Position numbers and translations under genes: made by a program
Part shown: piece by piece, positions 33,675-41,978 of the stretch
How positions within the stretch are numbered: the stretch's first letter is position 1
Layout: each line of letters begins with the position of its first letter
Notes under the pieces: generated by a model
What the model saw: only the letters and a program-made list of their open reading frames with translations
What the model was told of the DNA's origin: nothing
The model's database searches: none
Source: an uncultured Blautia sp.
GTDB taxonomy: Bacteria > Bacillota > Clostridia > Lachnospirales > Lachnospiraceae
NCBI GenBank assembly: GCA_900549015.1
Contig: URMH01000004.1
Coordinates: forward strand, 23,411 to 87,410
DNA: 64,000 bases
Direction of reading: 5' to 3'

Positions 33675-34748
33675 ATGAAACATATTGTACTTACAGGCGG
33701 CGGTACAGCCGGACACGTAACTCCAAATATTGCCCTTATCCCAATGCTCCAGGAAAAAGGATATAAAATTTCCTATATTGGTTCATATGAGGGAATTGAA
33801 AGAAAACTGATTGAAGAACTGGGCATTCCCTATTATGGAATTTCGTCCGGCAAGTTAAGACGCTACTTCGATTTAAAAAATTTCTCTGACCCTTTCCGTG
33901 TGTTAAAAGGATTTGGTCAGGCAAAAAAACTTTTAAAAGATTTAAAACCTGATGTTGTATTTTCCAAGGGAGGATTCGTTACCGTCCCCGTTGTGATCGC
34001 CGCAAAAAAATGCAAAGTTCCGGCTATTATCCACGAGTCCGACATGACTCCCGGCCTTGCAAACAAGCTGTGCCTTCCCTCTGCAGCCAGAGTATGCTGC
34101 AATTTCCCGGAAACCGTAAAAAATCTGCCTGCTGAAAAAGCAGTTCTCACAGGCACACCAATTCGTAAGGAACTGATGAGCGGAAGTAAAGAAGCAGCCC
34201 GCAAATTCTGCGGTTTTACAGATGACAAACCGGTTCTCCTGATTATCGGAGGAAGTCTCGGAGCTGCATCTGTCAATGAAAATGTGCGAAAAATCCTTCC
34301 AAAGCTTCTTCAGAACTTCCAGGTTATCCATCTTTGCGGAAAAGGCAAGCTGGACGAAAGTCTCAAAGGAACCTCCGGTTATGTTCAGTTTGAATATATC
34401 AAAGAGGAACTTCCTGATTTATTCGCCCTTGCAGACATTGTGATCTCCCGCGCAGGCGCCAATGCCATTTGCGAATTGAAAGCTCTCCATAAACCAGCTC
34501 TCCTGATTCCTCTCTCTGCTAACGCAAGCAGAGGCGACCAGATTTTAAATGCCCGTTCCTTTGAAAAGCAGGGATACAGCATGGTTCTTGAGGAAGAAGA
34601 AATCACAGAAGAAATTCTGTTAAAAGCAATTAAAGAACTGTACCAAAACCGCCAGACTTATATAGATGCCATGTCCTCCGGAGAAGAAAAAGATTCCATC
34701 ACTCAGATTGTAAATCTTATTGAGGACTGCGCAAAAACATCTCGCTAA
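33675..34748 (+). CDS. murG: MurG, UDP-GlcNAc:undecaprenyl-PP-MurNAc-pentapeptide GlcNAc transferase
   Basis: 357 residues, GT-B fold. The N-terminus has IVLTGGGTAGHVTPNIALIP, the G-loop signature of MurG. Then come YIGSYEGIERKLIEELGI, VFSKGGFVTVPVV, HESDMTPGLANKL and IIGGSLGAASVN. The C-terminal UDP-GlcNAc site has ISRAGANAICEL. It converts lipid I to lipid II at the inner membrane face. CAGGAGG precedes the ATG. The gene is isolated from the other mur genes and is flanked by sigma and anti-sigma-like genes on the opposite strand. Confidence 0.96.
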   Translation: MKHIVLTGGGTAGHVTPNIALIPMLQEKGYKISYIGSYEGIERKLIEELGIPYYGISSGKLRRYFDLKNFSDPFRVLKGFGQAKKLLKDLKPDVVFSKGGFVTVPVVIAAKKCKVPAIIHESDMTPGLANKLCLPSAARVCCNFPETVKNLPAEKAVLTGTPIRKELMSGSKEAARKFCGFTDDKPVLLIIGGSLGAASVNENVRKILPKLLQNFQVIHLCGKGKLDESLKGTSGYVQFEYIKEELPDLFALADIVISRAGANAICELKALHKPALLIPLSANASRGDQILNARSFEKQGYSMVLEEEEITEEILLKAIKELYQNRQTYIDAMSSGEEKDSITQIVNLIEDCAKTSR

Positions 34749-34776
34749 ATATAGCAGTTAGTTTACATTCCTTGTA

Positions 34777-35325
34777 CTAGTCATATATTCTGGACATTTC
34801 CCGCTCTATCCATTGTTTTGTCCGAAAAATACGGTTATTGACTCCATTTCTTGTCAGTCCGTATTCTCTGGCAACTTCATCAGGCGAAATGTCCAGATAT
34901 TTTACTTTTATCAGAATTTCATAATTCATGGGATTTGCTGCGCGAAGTCTCTGTAAAACAAGTTTTGCGTATTCCTTTTCTTCCATTTGGAGGATTCTCG
35001 CTTCCAGATTACATTCTTCATCTACCAACCGATCTTCCAAAAAATCCTCTTCTGCAGTACTCTCGCGCTTGATATGTCCGTATTTCCGATAATCCAGCGC
35101 TTTGTTTACCGTCGCTCTTTTTACAAAACCATATAACATTTTCTCATCTTTTTTAAGATTAAGATTTTTGCTTTGCTGAAACAGACTGCAGAACACCTCC
35201 TGCGCAATATCCTGTGCTGTATCTATATTCTTTACAATTTCATTCGCTATACTTATTGAGAATCTAAAGTATTTTTTATAAAACTCTCTAAAATCCTCAC
35301 GTTTCATCTTTTGTTCATATCCCAC
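34777..35325 (-). CDS. Sigma-70 family (ECF-like) RNA polymerase sigma factor
   Basis: 182 residues. Region 2 is DFREFYKKYFRFSISIANEIV...DTAQDIAQEVFCSLF, with FVKRATVNKALDYRKY after it. Region 4 is SPDEVAREYGLTRNGVNNRIFRTKQWI, a helix-turn-helix. Regions 1 and 3 are absent, as in ECF sigma factors. The start is uncertain: GTG 35325 has AAGG seven bases upstream, while ATG 35307 has a weak site. It begins nine bases after the HIT gene stop and is probably co-transcribed with it. The likely partner is the DUF4367 protein beyond murG. Confidence 0.85.
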   Translation of the reverse strand: MGYEQKMKREDFREFYKKYFRFSISIANEIVKNIDTAQDIAQEVFCSLFQQSKNLNLKKDEKMLYGFVKRATVNKALDYRKYGHIKRESTAEEDFLEDRLVDEECNLEARILQMEEKEYAKLVLQRLRAANPMNYEILIKVKYLDISPDEVAREYGLTRNGVNNRIFRTKQWIEREMSRIYD

Positions 35326-35334
35326 AGAAAAGCC

Positions 35335-35745
35335 TTACAGACAGGCTTTTACTTTTTCTAAAATTTCATCTCGATCTTTTTCAGACAGTTCTCCAGGCGT
35401 CCACGTAATTCCTGCATTGTCTCCTTTATATCTTGGAATCAGATGCATATGGAAGTGAAAGACCGTCTGTCCCGCCGGTTCTCCGTTATTCTGCACAATA
35501 TTAAAACCGTCGCACTTTAAAGCCTCTGTCAGCGCGCCTGCCATTTTCTTTGCAAGAATCATTGCCTTTCCTGCAAGCTCGTCAGACAGCTCGTAAATAT
35601 TTGCCGCATGAGTCTTCGGAAGAATCAGGGCATGACCTTTGCTGGCAGGACCAAGGTCAAGAATCACTCTGAAATCCTCATCTTCCCACAAAGTTGCTGC
35701 GGGAATTTCTCCATTTGCAATTTTACAAAAAATACAACCTTCCAT
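35335..35745 (-). CDS. HIT family nucleotide hydrolase/transferase
   Basis: 136 residues of the HINT/Hit branch. It starts MEGCIFCKIANGEIPA with Cys-x-x-Cys, then ILPKTHAANIYELSDE. The histidine triad is TVFHFHMHLIPR (HxHxHxx). The enzymes hydrolyse adenosine phosphoramidates or dinucleoside polyphosphates. ATG 35745 follows AAGGAGAGAAAAA; a longer frame from 35787 has no ribosome site. The sigma factor gene follows nine bases downstream. Confidence 0.93.
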   Translation of the reverse strand: MEGCIFCKIANGEIPAATLWEDEDFRVILDLGPASKGHALILPKTHAANIYELSDELAGKAMILAKKMAGALTEALKCDGFNIVQNNGEPAGQTVFHFHMHLIPRYKGDNAGITWTPGELSEKDRDEILEKVKACL

Positions 35746-35863
35746 TTTTTCTCTCCTTCTGTTGTTATCTATACTTTTTTGTCGCAATTTTGCGAACTTT
35801 CCAACACGAATTTCATTGATAATCCCATATCAGAATGCTACACTTTTTTTGAGGTGATAACGA

Positions 35864-36535
35864 ATGAAAACAAATACCACAGCAGAACAGATACGAGAAG
35901 AATTTCAGTTTACTCTGTCGAAATTTTCTCATGAGATCCGAAATCCCATCTCTCTGATAAACAGTTCGCTCCAAATGATGGCAAACTCTCACCCGGATGT
36001 GACAGATTATGAAAACTGGGATGACATTATGGATAATCTTGATTATGTAAAAGAACTGTTAAATGAACTCTCCAGCTATAATAATGCCGGACGGATTTCC
36101 CCAAAACCAACCAACATCAAATTATATCTGGAAAATATCCTGGCCTCTGTACGTCCTACACTTGATTACCTGAACATTCATTTAGAAACAGAATTTTCCC
36201 CGTTTCTGCCCGAACTCTCCATTGACCGGATCAAACTGCGGCAGGCGCTTTTAAATCTTCTTCGCAATGCCCAGGAAGCCATCTCCCGCCCTGATGGAAA
36301 AATCCTTTTGAAGGCAGAGCCCTGGGAAAAAGGAATCTGCATTTCCGTTTCCGATAACGGCTGCGGGATTCCTCCCAGTGAAAAAAATAATATTTTCAAT
36401 CCCTTTGTCACTTTCAAGAAAAACGGCACCGGGCTTGGACTTGCTGTTACAAGACAGATCATCGAAGCTCATAACGGGCATATTGAAACAGACAGTCAGC
36501 CCGGTCACGGCTCTACATTCCGGATTTTTCTCTGA
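35864..36535 (+). CDS. Small cytoplasmic sensor histidine kinase without a sensor domain
   Basis: 223 residues consisting only of the dimerisation/phosphoacceptor domain (FSHEIRNPISLI, phospho-His in the H box, about residue 24) and the HATPase domain. The latter has N box LLNLLRNAQEAI, G1 VSDNGCGIPP, F box FNPFVTFKKN and G2 GTGLGLAV. No transmembrane helix, PAS or GAF domain is present and no response regulator is adjacent. Orphan kinases of this kind in endospore formers can feed the Spo0A phosphorelay; that is inference. GAGGTGATAACG precedes the ATG. Its last 31 bp overlap the convergent rhomboid gene. Confidence 0.88.
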   Translation: MKTNTTAEQIREEFQFTLSKFSHEIRNPISLINSSLQMMANSHPDVTDYENWDDIMDNLDYVKELLNELSSYNNAGRISPKPTNIKLYLENILASVRPTLDYLNIHLETEFSPFLPELSIDRIKLRQALLNLLRNAQEAISRPDGKILLKAEPWEKGICISVSDNGCGIPPSEKNNIFNPFVTFKKNGTGLGLAVTRQIIEAHNGHIETDSQPGHGSTFRIFL

Positions 36536-37107
36536 TGATACAATAAGATACTTACCAGAAATCCGCAGGCCATTCCTCCGATATGCGCCGCATTATCCAC
36601 ACCGCTGTCCGTAAGCCCCAGAAGAACAGCAACAACAGCCATGAATACAATCTGTTTTACAGTCAGGTCTTCCACCCTTCCTTTTCTTCGCAAAACAACG
36701 TATATCATGGCTCCCATTACCGCAAATACAGCTCCGGACGCACCGGCGGAAACTGCATATTCCTGCGTCACTGTATCCATATACAGAGAAACAAGATTTC
36801 CGCCCAGACCTCCCGCGAGATAAAGGACAAGGAATTTCCAGCCGCCAAACACCCTCTCCATACGCTGTCCAAGCACAAAAAGAACAAGCATATTATTGGC
36901 AAGGTGCTGGATTCCAAAATGAAGAAACATACTTGTAAAAAGGCGGTAATACTGCCCGCCCTCCAGAATAAAGGGCGTATACGCAGCGCCATGCTGCAGC
37001 ATGTTTGCAGTATTCAGGGAATCTCCTCCCAGATCCACAGCCAGAAAAACCAGAATGTTTATGACAATCAGCGCGACTGTAACCGGCTCTTTTTTCAGCT
37101 CTTCCAA
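36505..37107 (-). CDS. Rhomboid family intramembrane serine protease
   Basis: 200 residues with six hydrophobic helices. The catalytic Ser is in SAGASGAVFAVMGA (GxSG), the catalytic His in NAAHIGGMACGF, and the HLANNMLVLFVLG segment contains the conserved His/Asn of TM2. It cleaves substrates inside the membrane. The start is TTG 37107 with GTGGA close upstream. The 3' end overlaps the histidine kinase gene by 31 bp in convergent orientation. Confidence 0.93.
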   Translation of the reverse strand: MEELKKEPVTVALIVINILVFLAVDLGGDSLNTANMLQHGAAYTPFILEGGQYYRLFTSMFLHFGIQHLANNMLVLFVLGQRMERVFGGWKFLVLYLAGGLGGNLVSLYMDTVTQEYAVSAGASGAVFAVMGAMIYVVLRRKGRVEDLTVKQIVFMAVVAVLLGLTDSGVDNAAHIGGMACGFLVSILLYHQRKIRNVEP

Positions 37108-37244
37108 AAATATCCACTTCTCCCTTTTCTTATCGTGTTGTTAATCTGTACGTATTATATCAAATTCTTTTTCTCAAATCAAAGGAAATTCCGTATTTTA
37201 TTTGACTTTTTCGATCAACGCTTCCTGCAGCACCTGAGAAAAAT

Positions 37245-37919
37245 TCATTCCTGCCTTACAACCCACAAATCTCCGTTCCCTGCATGACAGTATTTTCGAA
37301 ACATTTCAAAAAGTTCACTCATATCTGTTCCAAATTCACCTGTTATCTCCGAAAACCTGAAAACAACCGCAAGTATTTCCTTCGTTTCTTCTGTCACACG
37401 GGTACGGACAGAATCACTTGTAGGATTTCCGAATGGGCCATTCTCATCTTCCAGAACCGGAAGAAACTCCACATTAATCTCATCTTTGCCGATTCCCTTA
37501 TAACACGTGCCCTCCGGTGCGACGCGCCAGATAATCTCCTGTCCCACTTTGTCTGCATCGTATATTCCAAGAGAATACCCCGTTTTTATGGAAAACAGGT
37601 TGCCGCAGTCCACCACATTATTAATATGATACAGACCTTTTCCCTGTATTATGCGGCGGCACATGGCTTCCGCAGAACAACGGTAACGGCTCGGGTCTTT
37701 TCCAAATGCTCTGTATGCTCTTCTTGAAGCTGCAATCTCTTCCCTTTTGGGAATGTCCGGCACCTTCTGAATAGTGTTTTGAAGCTCTTTGGAGAAATCA
37801 TCTATTTCCTGTAAAAGCTCCTTTGAACTTTCCTCCACCTGCACCTTACACTGAATACAGCCAAGAACGCTGTTTTTCCATAATCTTTTCATCTCTGAAT
37901 CTATCTTTATCTCTCTCAT
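37245..37919 (-). CDS. B3/B4 (tRNA-binding) domain protein
   Basis: 224 residues with REEIAASRRAYRAFGKDPSRYR, NNVVDCGNLFSIKTGYSLGIYD and FGNPTSDSVRTRVTEETKE. This is the stand-alone B3/B4 domain found in the phenylalanyl-tRNA synthetase beta subunit, where it carries the editing site. Free-standing versions are presumed to edit or bind aminoacyl-tRNA, but no role is established. There is no signal peptide. It is a single gene between the rhomboid and AraC genes on the same strand, with gaps of 137 and 68 bases. Confidence 0.85.
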   Translation of the reverse strand: MREIKIDSEMKRLWKNSVLGCIQCKVQVEESSKELLQEIDDFSKELQNTIQKVPDIPKREEIAASRRAYRAFGKDPSRYRCSAEAMCRRIIQGKGLYHINNVVDCGNLFSIKTGYSLGIYDADKVGQEIIWRVAPEGTCYKGIGKDEINVEFLPVLEDENGPFGNPTSDSVRTRVTEETKEILAVVFRFSEITGEFGTDMSELFEMFRKYCHAGNGDLWVVRQE

Positions 37920-37987
37920 AGTCTCAAATCCCCCTTTATTAACTGGTCAAATTTATAGTTGCTGTATCCCGCTGTTTCCCTTTCGAA

Positions 37988-38827
37988 CTATCCTTCCCGA
38001 AATTCTGTGGGCGTCTGCCCCATCTCATTTTTAAATGCTGTACAAAAGCTGTGCTCACTTTTAAATCCACACCTGTAGCCAATTTCTTTTACTGTATCTT
38101 CCGAGGTTTTCAGATAAAATCTGGCAAGATGTATGCGCGAGGTATAAATATAATGATACGGTGTATATCCTGTCTCCTGTTTGAATCTCCTGGAAAAGTA
38201 AAAGGGACTTAAAGATACTCTTTTCGCAAGGCGTTCCAGTGTCAGATTTTCCGTGAGATGTCGGTTAATATATTGTAACGTATCGTCTATAAAATCCCGG
38301 CTTTTTTTCCCTGCATTCTCTTCTTTTTCTATTAAAACAGCCGTTAAAAGTCCGGAAATTTCGTGGGAAATCAGAGCTGACCGGCAAGTCTCCTGATAAA
38401 GAAAATGATTGTAAATCTTCTCCCAGGCGCGTTCAAATTCCTCTGTTTTTTCCAGAGAAAGCTTCAGAAAAGTACGGTCTGTCAGAAGCTCAAAAAATTC
38501 TCTTGCAATTCCTCCATCATAATGAAGCCAGAGAATTTCCCAGTCTGTCTCTGCAAAATATTCATGCGGACGGTAGCAGTCAAGAATGCACACATCTCCC
38601 GGAAACAGTTCCTCTGTCACCCCGTTCACGCAGACTTTTCCTTTCCCCTTCTTTGTATAAAGAATGAGAAAACTGTCGTACCGGCTTCTGTTTACTCTGT
38701 AAGGGGGAATGCAGAAATAATGTCCCACGCACAGCGGATAATAGAAAAAATCCGGAATATTTTTTTCCGGCGTGTGAAAAAACAAGGTGGAATACTCGTA
38801 AATCCCATCTCTGCAGCCAGTTCCCAT
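37988..38827 (-). CDS. AraC family transcriptional regulator
   Basis: 279 residues. The N-terminal cupin (about 20-130) has FLILYTKKGKGKVCVNG and PGDVCILDCYRPHEYFAETDWEILWLH in pieces. The C-terminal double HTH (about 180-279) has LTLERLAKRVSLSPFYFSRRFKQ and VKEIGYRCGFKSEHSFCTAF. The cupin suggests a sugar or small organic ligand. ATG 38827 with AAGGGAG four bases upstream is used. It is divergent from the URO-D-like gene, and the shared 268-base region carries two direct repeats, so it probably controls that gene. Confidence 0.92.
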   Translation of the reverse strand: MGTGCRDGIYEYSTLFFHTPEKNIPDFFYYPLCVGHYFCIPPYRVNRSRYDSFLILYTKKGKGKVCVNGVTEELFPGDVCILDCYRPHEYFAETDWEILWLHYDGGIAREFFELLTDRTFLKLSLEKTEEFERAWEKIYNHFLYQETCRSALISHEISGLLTAVLIEKEENAGKKSRDFIDDTLQYINRHLTENLTLERLAKRVSLSPFYFSRRFKQETGYTPYHYIYTSRIHLARFYLKTSEDTVKEIGYRCGFKSEHSFCTAFKNEMGQTPTEFREG

Positions 38828-38983
38828 ATATCTCCCTTCCACAGATTTTGTCTGTTTTTTCTTTTTTATAAATTCAATGTATGCCCGTCAAACTATTTGC
38901 ACTTCGTGCTGTCACAGTTCTGTCTGACATCTTTTATTATAAAATTCCGGGTTTTGAGCGTCAAGCAGTTCTCGTTTTTAAAA

Positions 38984-39048
38984 GAGCAATTTTTTGATAT
39001 GAGTGAGCAATTTAATCAAATGTCTTTTTTTATTTTCTCCGCTATAAT
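38984..39048 (+). promoter_or_regulatory. AraC-type direct-repeat operator and promoter of the URO-D-like gene
   Basis: GAGCAATTT occurs at 38984-38992 and 39005-39013. The 18-base units starting there agree at 14 positions and are spaced exactly 21 bp, two helical turns. The second unit ends where a -35 would lie; TATAAT is at 39043-39048 with no good -35 hexamer. This is the layout of an AraC-activated promoter. Confidence 0.7.
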
Positions 39049-39095
39049 TCAGATAACAAGATCCGAAAACACCGATTCTGAAAGGAGACACTTTT

Positions 39096-40352
39096 ATGAA
39101 ATCTTATACAATTTCCCCAAAAGACCGTGAGATTTTAAGAGAGGTTGCAAAAAAACAGTACGCGCTTTCCCAGGAGGAAAAAAACTTAAAACGCATTCAG
39201 GAATGGTATGCGCACAACTCTCTGAAAGGGGAACGTCCCATGATTCATCTGGAAATGTGGACTTTTTCCCAGGAAATCCTTCCGCAGCTGCTTCGCTGTG
39301 AGGGAGAATTTGCCCGCGAAGTGGAGACAACGCTTTATACCAATTTCCTGAATCAGGAGCTTTTTGATGATGACCGCGTAACTCCGGATCATTTTTCTCT
39401 CCATTATGACACACATTTTACGCTTTTTAATATTCCGGTTCACCAGCATAACGCAGAAGGCTCTCTGGGACACGAATTTCTCTCTGTTGTAGAAGACCTG
39501 GAAGACGATTACCACAAGCTTCAGAAAACAGATTTTGGCGTAGATATAGAATCCACTCTTGCAAAAAAAGCAGTTCTTGAAGAAACCTTCGGAGATATTC
39601 TTCCTGTAAAACTTGAGATGGACTGTCTCTACAGCGTTCCAACCCAGATGGTAGTTCATTTTATGAAAATGGAAAATATGATGTACAACATTTATGATTA
39701 TCCTGAGCTTTTCAAGGAAATGATGGACCGCATTGCAGAAGATACGCTTGCTTATTACAGAATGCTTGAGGAAAAACACCTGATTCTTCCTACTGTGTCA
39801 GGGCAGGCTCTCGGTCAGGGAACATGGTGCTACAACCACGAGCTTCCCGGTGAAGAAGAGGCAAAAAAACGTCCGCTCACCACAAAAGATGTCTGGGGAT
39901 TTATGGATTCTCAGGAAACAGTGGGACTTTCTCCTGATATGTACGAAGAGTTTATTTTCCCATGTTATCAGAAGATTGCCAGCCAGTACGGACTTTTATC
40001 CTACGGCTGCTGTGAGCCTGTAAATCCAATCTGGGATCGCTGCATTTCCAAACTTCCAAATCTTCGCAAGGTTTCCATCTCCCCCTGGTGTGATGAAGAA
40101 TTTATGGGTGAACGTCTTCAGGGCGGACACGTTATTTTCCACCGTAAACCATCACCAAACTATCTTGGCGTAGGAGCAGAACTGGACGAAGATGGCCTTC
40201 GCCAGAGCCTCAGAAAAACATTTAACGCTGCAAAAGGGTGTAAACTGGAAATCACACAGAGAGATGTATATACCATTAACCACGACATCTCCAAAGCACG
40301 GAGATATGTAGATATCATCAAAGAAGAAATTGAGAATAACTGGAAGCAGTGA
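39096..40352 (+). CDS. Uroporphyrinogen decarboxylase (URO-D) superfamily protein of unknown substrate
   Basis: 418 residues. The C-terminal half resembles the TIM-barrel of URO-D/cobalamin methyltransferase-type proteins: SYGCCEPVNPIWDRCISKLPNLRKVSIS in pieces, GGHVIFHRKPSPNYLG and HDISKARRYVDIIKEE. The N-terminal half (FSQEILPQLLRCEGEFAREVE, HQHNAEGSLGHEF) is family-specific. There is no haem or corrinoid pathway gene nearby. AAAGGAG precedes the ATG. Divergence from a cupin-AraC regulator suggests inducible metabolism of a carbon or methyl compound rather than housekeeping haem synthesis. The fold assignment is fair; the function is unknown. Confidence 0.72.
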   Translation: MKSYTISPKDREILREVAKKQYALSQEEKNLKRIQEWYAHNSLKGERPMIHLEMWTFSQEILPQLLRCEGEFAREVETTLYTNFLNQELFDDDRVTPDHFSLHYDTHFTLFNIPVHQHNAEGSLGHEFLSVVEDLEDDYHKLQKTDFGVDIESTLAKKAVLEETFGDILPVKLEMDCLYSVPTQMVVHFMKMENMMYNIYDYPELFKEMMDRIAEDTLAYYRMLEEKHLILPTVSGQALGQGTWCYNHELPGEEEAKKRPLTTKDVWGFMDSQETVGLSPDMYEEFIFPCYQKIASQYGLLSYGCCEPVNPIWDRCISKLPNLRKVSISPWCDEEFMGERLQGGHVIFHRKPSPNYLGVGAELDEDGLRQSLRKTFNAAKGCKLEITQRDVYTINHDISKARRYVDIIKEEIENNWKQ

Positions 40353-40553
40353 GAAAGAATGAATTTCACGCCGGGCAGGGAACAGTTCTTGTGACTGAGA
40401 CCTTTCCTGCCCGGCTGAATCTCTCGCTTTTCCTTTAAAATTGTTTATAAAACATCTTTTCCCGCCCAAAAAACAAAATTCTCAGGAAAATTTCTAAGAT
40501 GAAGCGGCTCATGTAACTCTTTTTATATCCCCGCCGCACCATAACATAAATGA
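40353..40553. other. Intergenic region with a GC-rich inverted repeat
   Basis: GCCGGGCAGG (40370-40379) and CCTGCCCGGC (40405-40414) form a 10-bp perfect stem around 25 bases, starting 18 bases after the URO-D-like stop. No T run follows, so it is a 3'-end hairpin rather than a classical terminator. Nothing else is recognised up to the next promoter. Confidence 0.55.
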
Positions 40554-40582
40554 TTGCATTTCCCTTCCAAATCCGCTATACT
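40554..40582 (+). promoter_or_regulatory. Promoter of the 88-residue protein gene
   Basis: TTGCAT (40554-40559), a 17-base spacer and TATACT (40577-40582). A short CTGCC/GGCAG hairpin lies in the leader just before the GGAGG site. Confidence 0.65.
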
Positions 40583-40645
40583 TGGAATCACTTAACACAC
40601 AAACACTTCTGCCGGCTGCGGCAGTTTTGATACGGAGGTAGGATT

Positions 40646-40912
40646 ATGTTTCGTTTATGGGGGAAAATCTGGAAGGATAACCGGCTGCTGCGTGATACCG
40701 TAGTGGAGGATGACAGAGAGGATACAAGAACACATAAGATTTTTAAAGGCTTAGAGGAAATCTGCTACCAGATGGATCTTGGCAATCCCATCTGGCTGGA
40801 TTCCACCATTAAGGATTTTAAAAAACACGACAAAGCAAGATTTTATCAGGACAGCTTTATTGAACAGATAGACTTCGACTACCTGGAAATCCAGGTAATC
40901 GAGGAGGACTGA
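40646..40912 (+). CDS. Small protein of unknown function
   Basis: 88 residues: MFRLWGKIWKDNRLLRDTVV, DDREDTRTHKIFKGLEEICY, LDSTIKDFKKHDKARF and IDFDYLEIQVIEED. It is mixed charged and soluble. It has a clear promoter, a GGAGGTAGG ribosome site and a terminator, so it is surely a real gene. I do not recognise a named domain. Confidence 0.75.
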   Translation: MFRLWGKIWKDNRLLRDTVVEDDREDTRTHKIFKGLEEICYQMDLGNPIWLDSTIKDFKKHDKARFYQDSFIEQIDFDYLEIQVIEED

Positions 40913-40932
40913 AAGACTTCCTGCAGGCTGAC

Positions 40933-40956
40933 AAAAGGGCGCAGATGCGCCCTTTT
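40933..40956. terminator. Bidirectional terminator
   Basis: AAAAGGGCGCA pairs perfectly with TGCGCCCTTTT around a two-base loop. It is shared by the 88-residue gene (plus) and the dehydrogenase gene (minus), which converge here. Confidence 0.85.
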
Positions 40957-40996
40957 ATACGTCATAACTTCCCGTCTCTGCACTTTTTTTAGGCTT

Positions 40997-41953
40997 TTAA
41001 TACACCCTATTCTTTGTATCTCCTGCCTGGAAGCGCCTGATATTTTCCGCCACTTCCTCCACAACACGAAACCGGGTCTCTTTTGCTGCCCAGCCAATGT
41101 GAGGCGTGATCAGAAGCTTATTGCTGTCCTGGATTTTCAGAAGAGGATTCGATGGCTCCATCGGCTCTTTTGTGAGCACATCAAGGGCTGCTCCTGCAAT
41201 GCTTCCCTCTGTAAGAGCTGTATAAAGCCCTTCCTCATCTACGATTGCGCCTCTTGCCACATTAATAAAAATGGCGCTTTTCTTCATTTTGCGAAAAGCC
41301 TCCAAAGTCATGAGCTTTTCTGTATGCTCATTTAAAGGCGCATGAACAGAAAGGAAATCCGAGCGGCTTAAAAGCTCTTCAAACGCCACCTGCTCATACG
41401 GTGAATCGTACTTTTTGCCGGATGCAGAATAGCAGATCACATGACAGCCGAACGCTTCCGCAAGCTCTGCCACACGCCGTCCGATTGCTCCAAGCCCTAT
41501 AATTCCCCATGTTTTTCCGTCAAGCTCACAAAAGCTCTGTCCGAAATGAGAAAAACAGGTTCCTCTTGCATACTCGCCGGATTTCACATAATCATCGTAA
41601 TAGCGCAGCTTTTCCAGTATGTAAAAGAGAAGGGCAAAGGTATGCTGCGCCACGCCGTTTGTGGAATATCCTGCCACATTATAAGCAGCAATCCCTCTCT
41701 TTTTTAAATAATCGCCGTCCAGGTTATTGATGCCTGTTGCAGTCACGCATACAAGCTTTAAATTTTCTGCATTTTGAATTGTCTTTTCACAAACAGGAAG
41801 CTTGTTCGCAATGATGACGTCTGCGTCCCTCACGCGCTCCGGCATTTCCGCCTCTGTTGTGGAAGGATAGATCGCCACATCTCCCAGTTTATGAAAAGGG
41901 GTGAAGACCATGTCTTCACCCAAACTGTCTGCTTCTAATAATACAATTTTCAT
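40997..41953 (-). CDS. D-2-hydroxyacid dehydrogenase (hydroxypyruvate reductase-like)
   Basis: 318 residues. The NAD-binding motif is TWGIIGLGAIGRRVAELA. Catalytic Arg is in FINVARGAIVDEEGL, Glu in the following helix region and His in LLITPHIGWAAKE. It reduces a 2-keto acid to a D-2-hydroxy acid; similarity to glycerate dehydrogenases is strongest, but the substrate is not proven. The start ATG 41953 (MKIVLLEAD) lies 25 bases after pgi; no convincing Shine-Dalgarno is seen. A longer frame to 42067 would overlap pgi and lacks family similarity. Confidence 0.9.
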   Translation of the reverse strand: MKIVLLEADSLGEDMVFTPFHKLGDVAIYPSTTEAEMPERVRDADVIIANKLPVCEKTIQNAENLKLVCVTATGINNLDGDYLKKRGIAAYNVAGYSTNGVAQHTFALLFYILEKLRYYDDYVKSGEYARGTCFSHFGQSFCELDGKTWGIIGLGAIGRRVAELAEAFGCHVICYSASGKKYDSPYEQVAFEELLSRSDFLSVHAPLNEHTEKLMTLEAFRKMKKSAIFINVARGAIVDEEGLYTALTEGSIAGAALDVLTKEPMEPSNPLLKIQDSNKLLITPHIGWAAKETRFRVVEEVAENIRRFQAGDTKNRVY

Positions 41954-41978
41954 ATTATCATAGAAACTGCGGCTGTAA

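Noticed and set aside
40370..40414. Rho-independent terminator after the URO-D-like gene
   Set aside because: The stem is perfect, but the loop is 25 bases and no T run follows; listed only as an inverted repeat.
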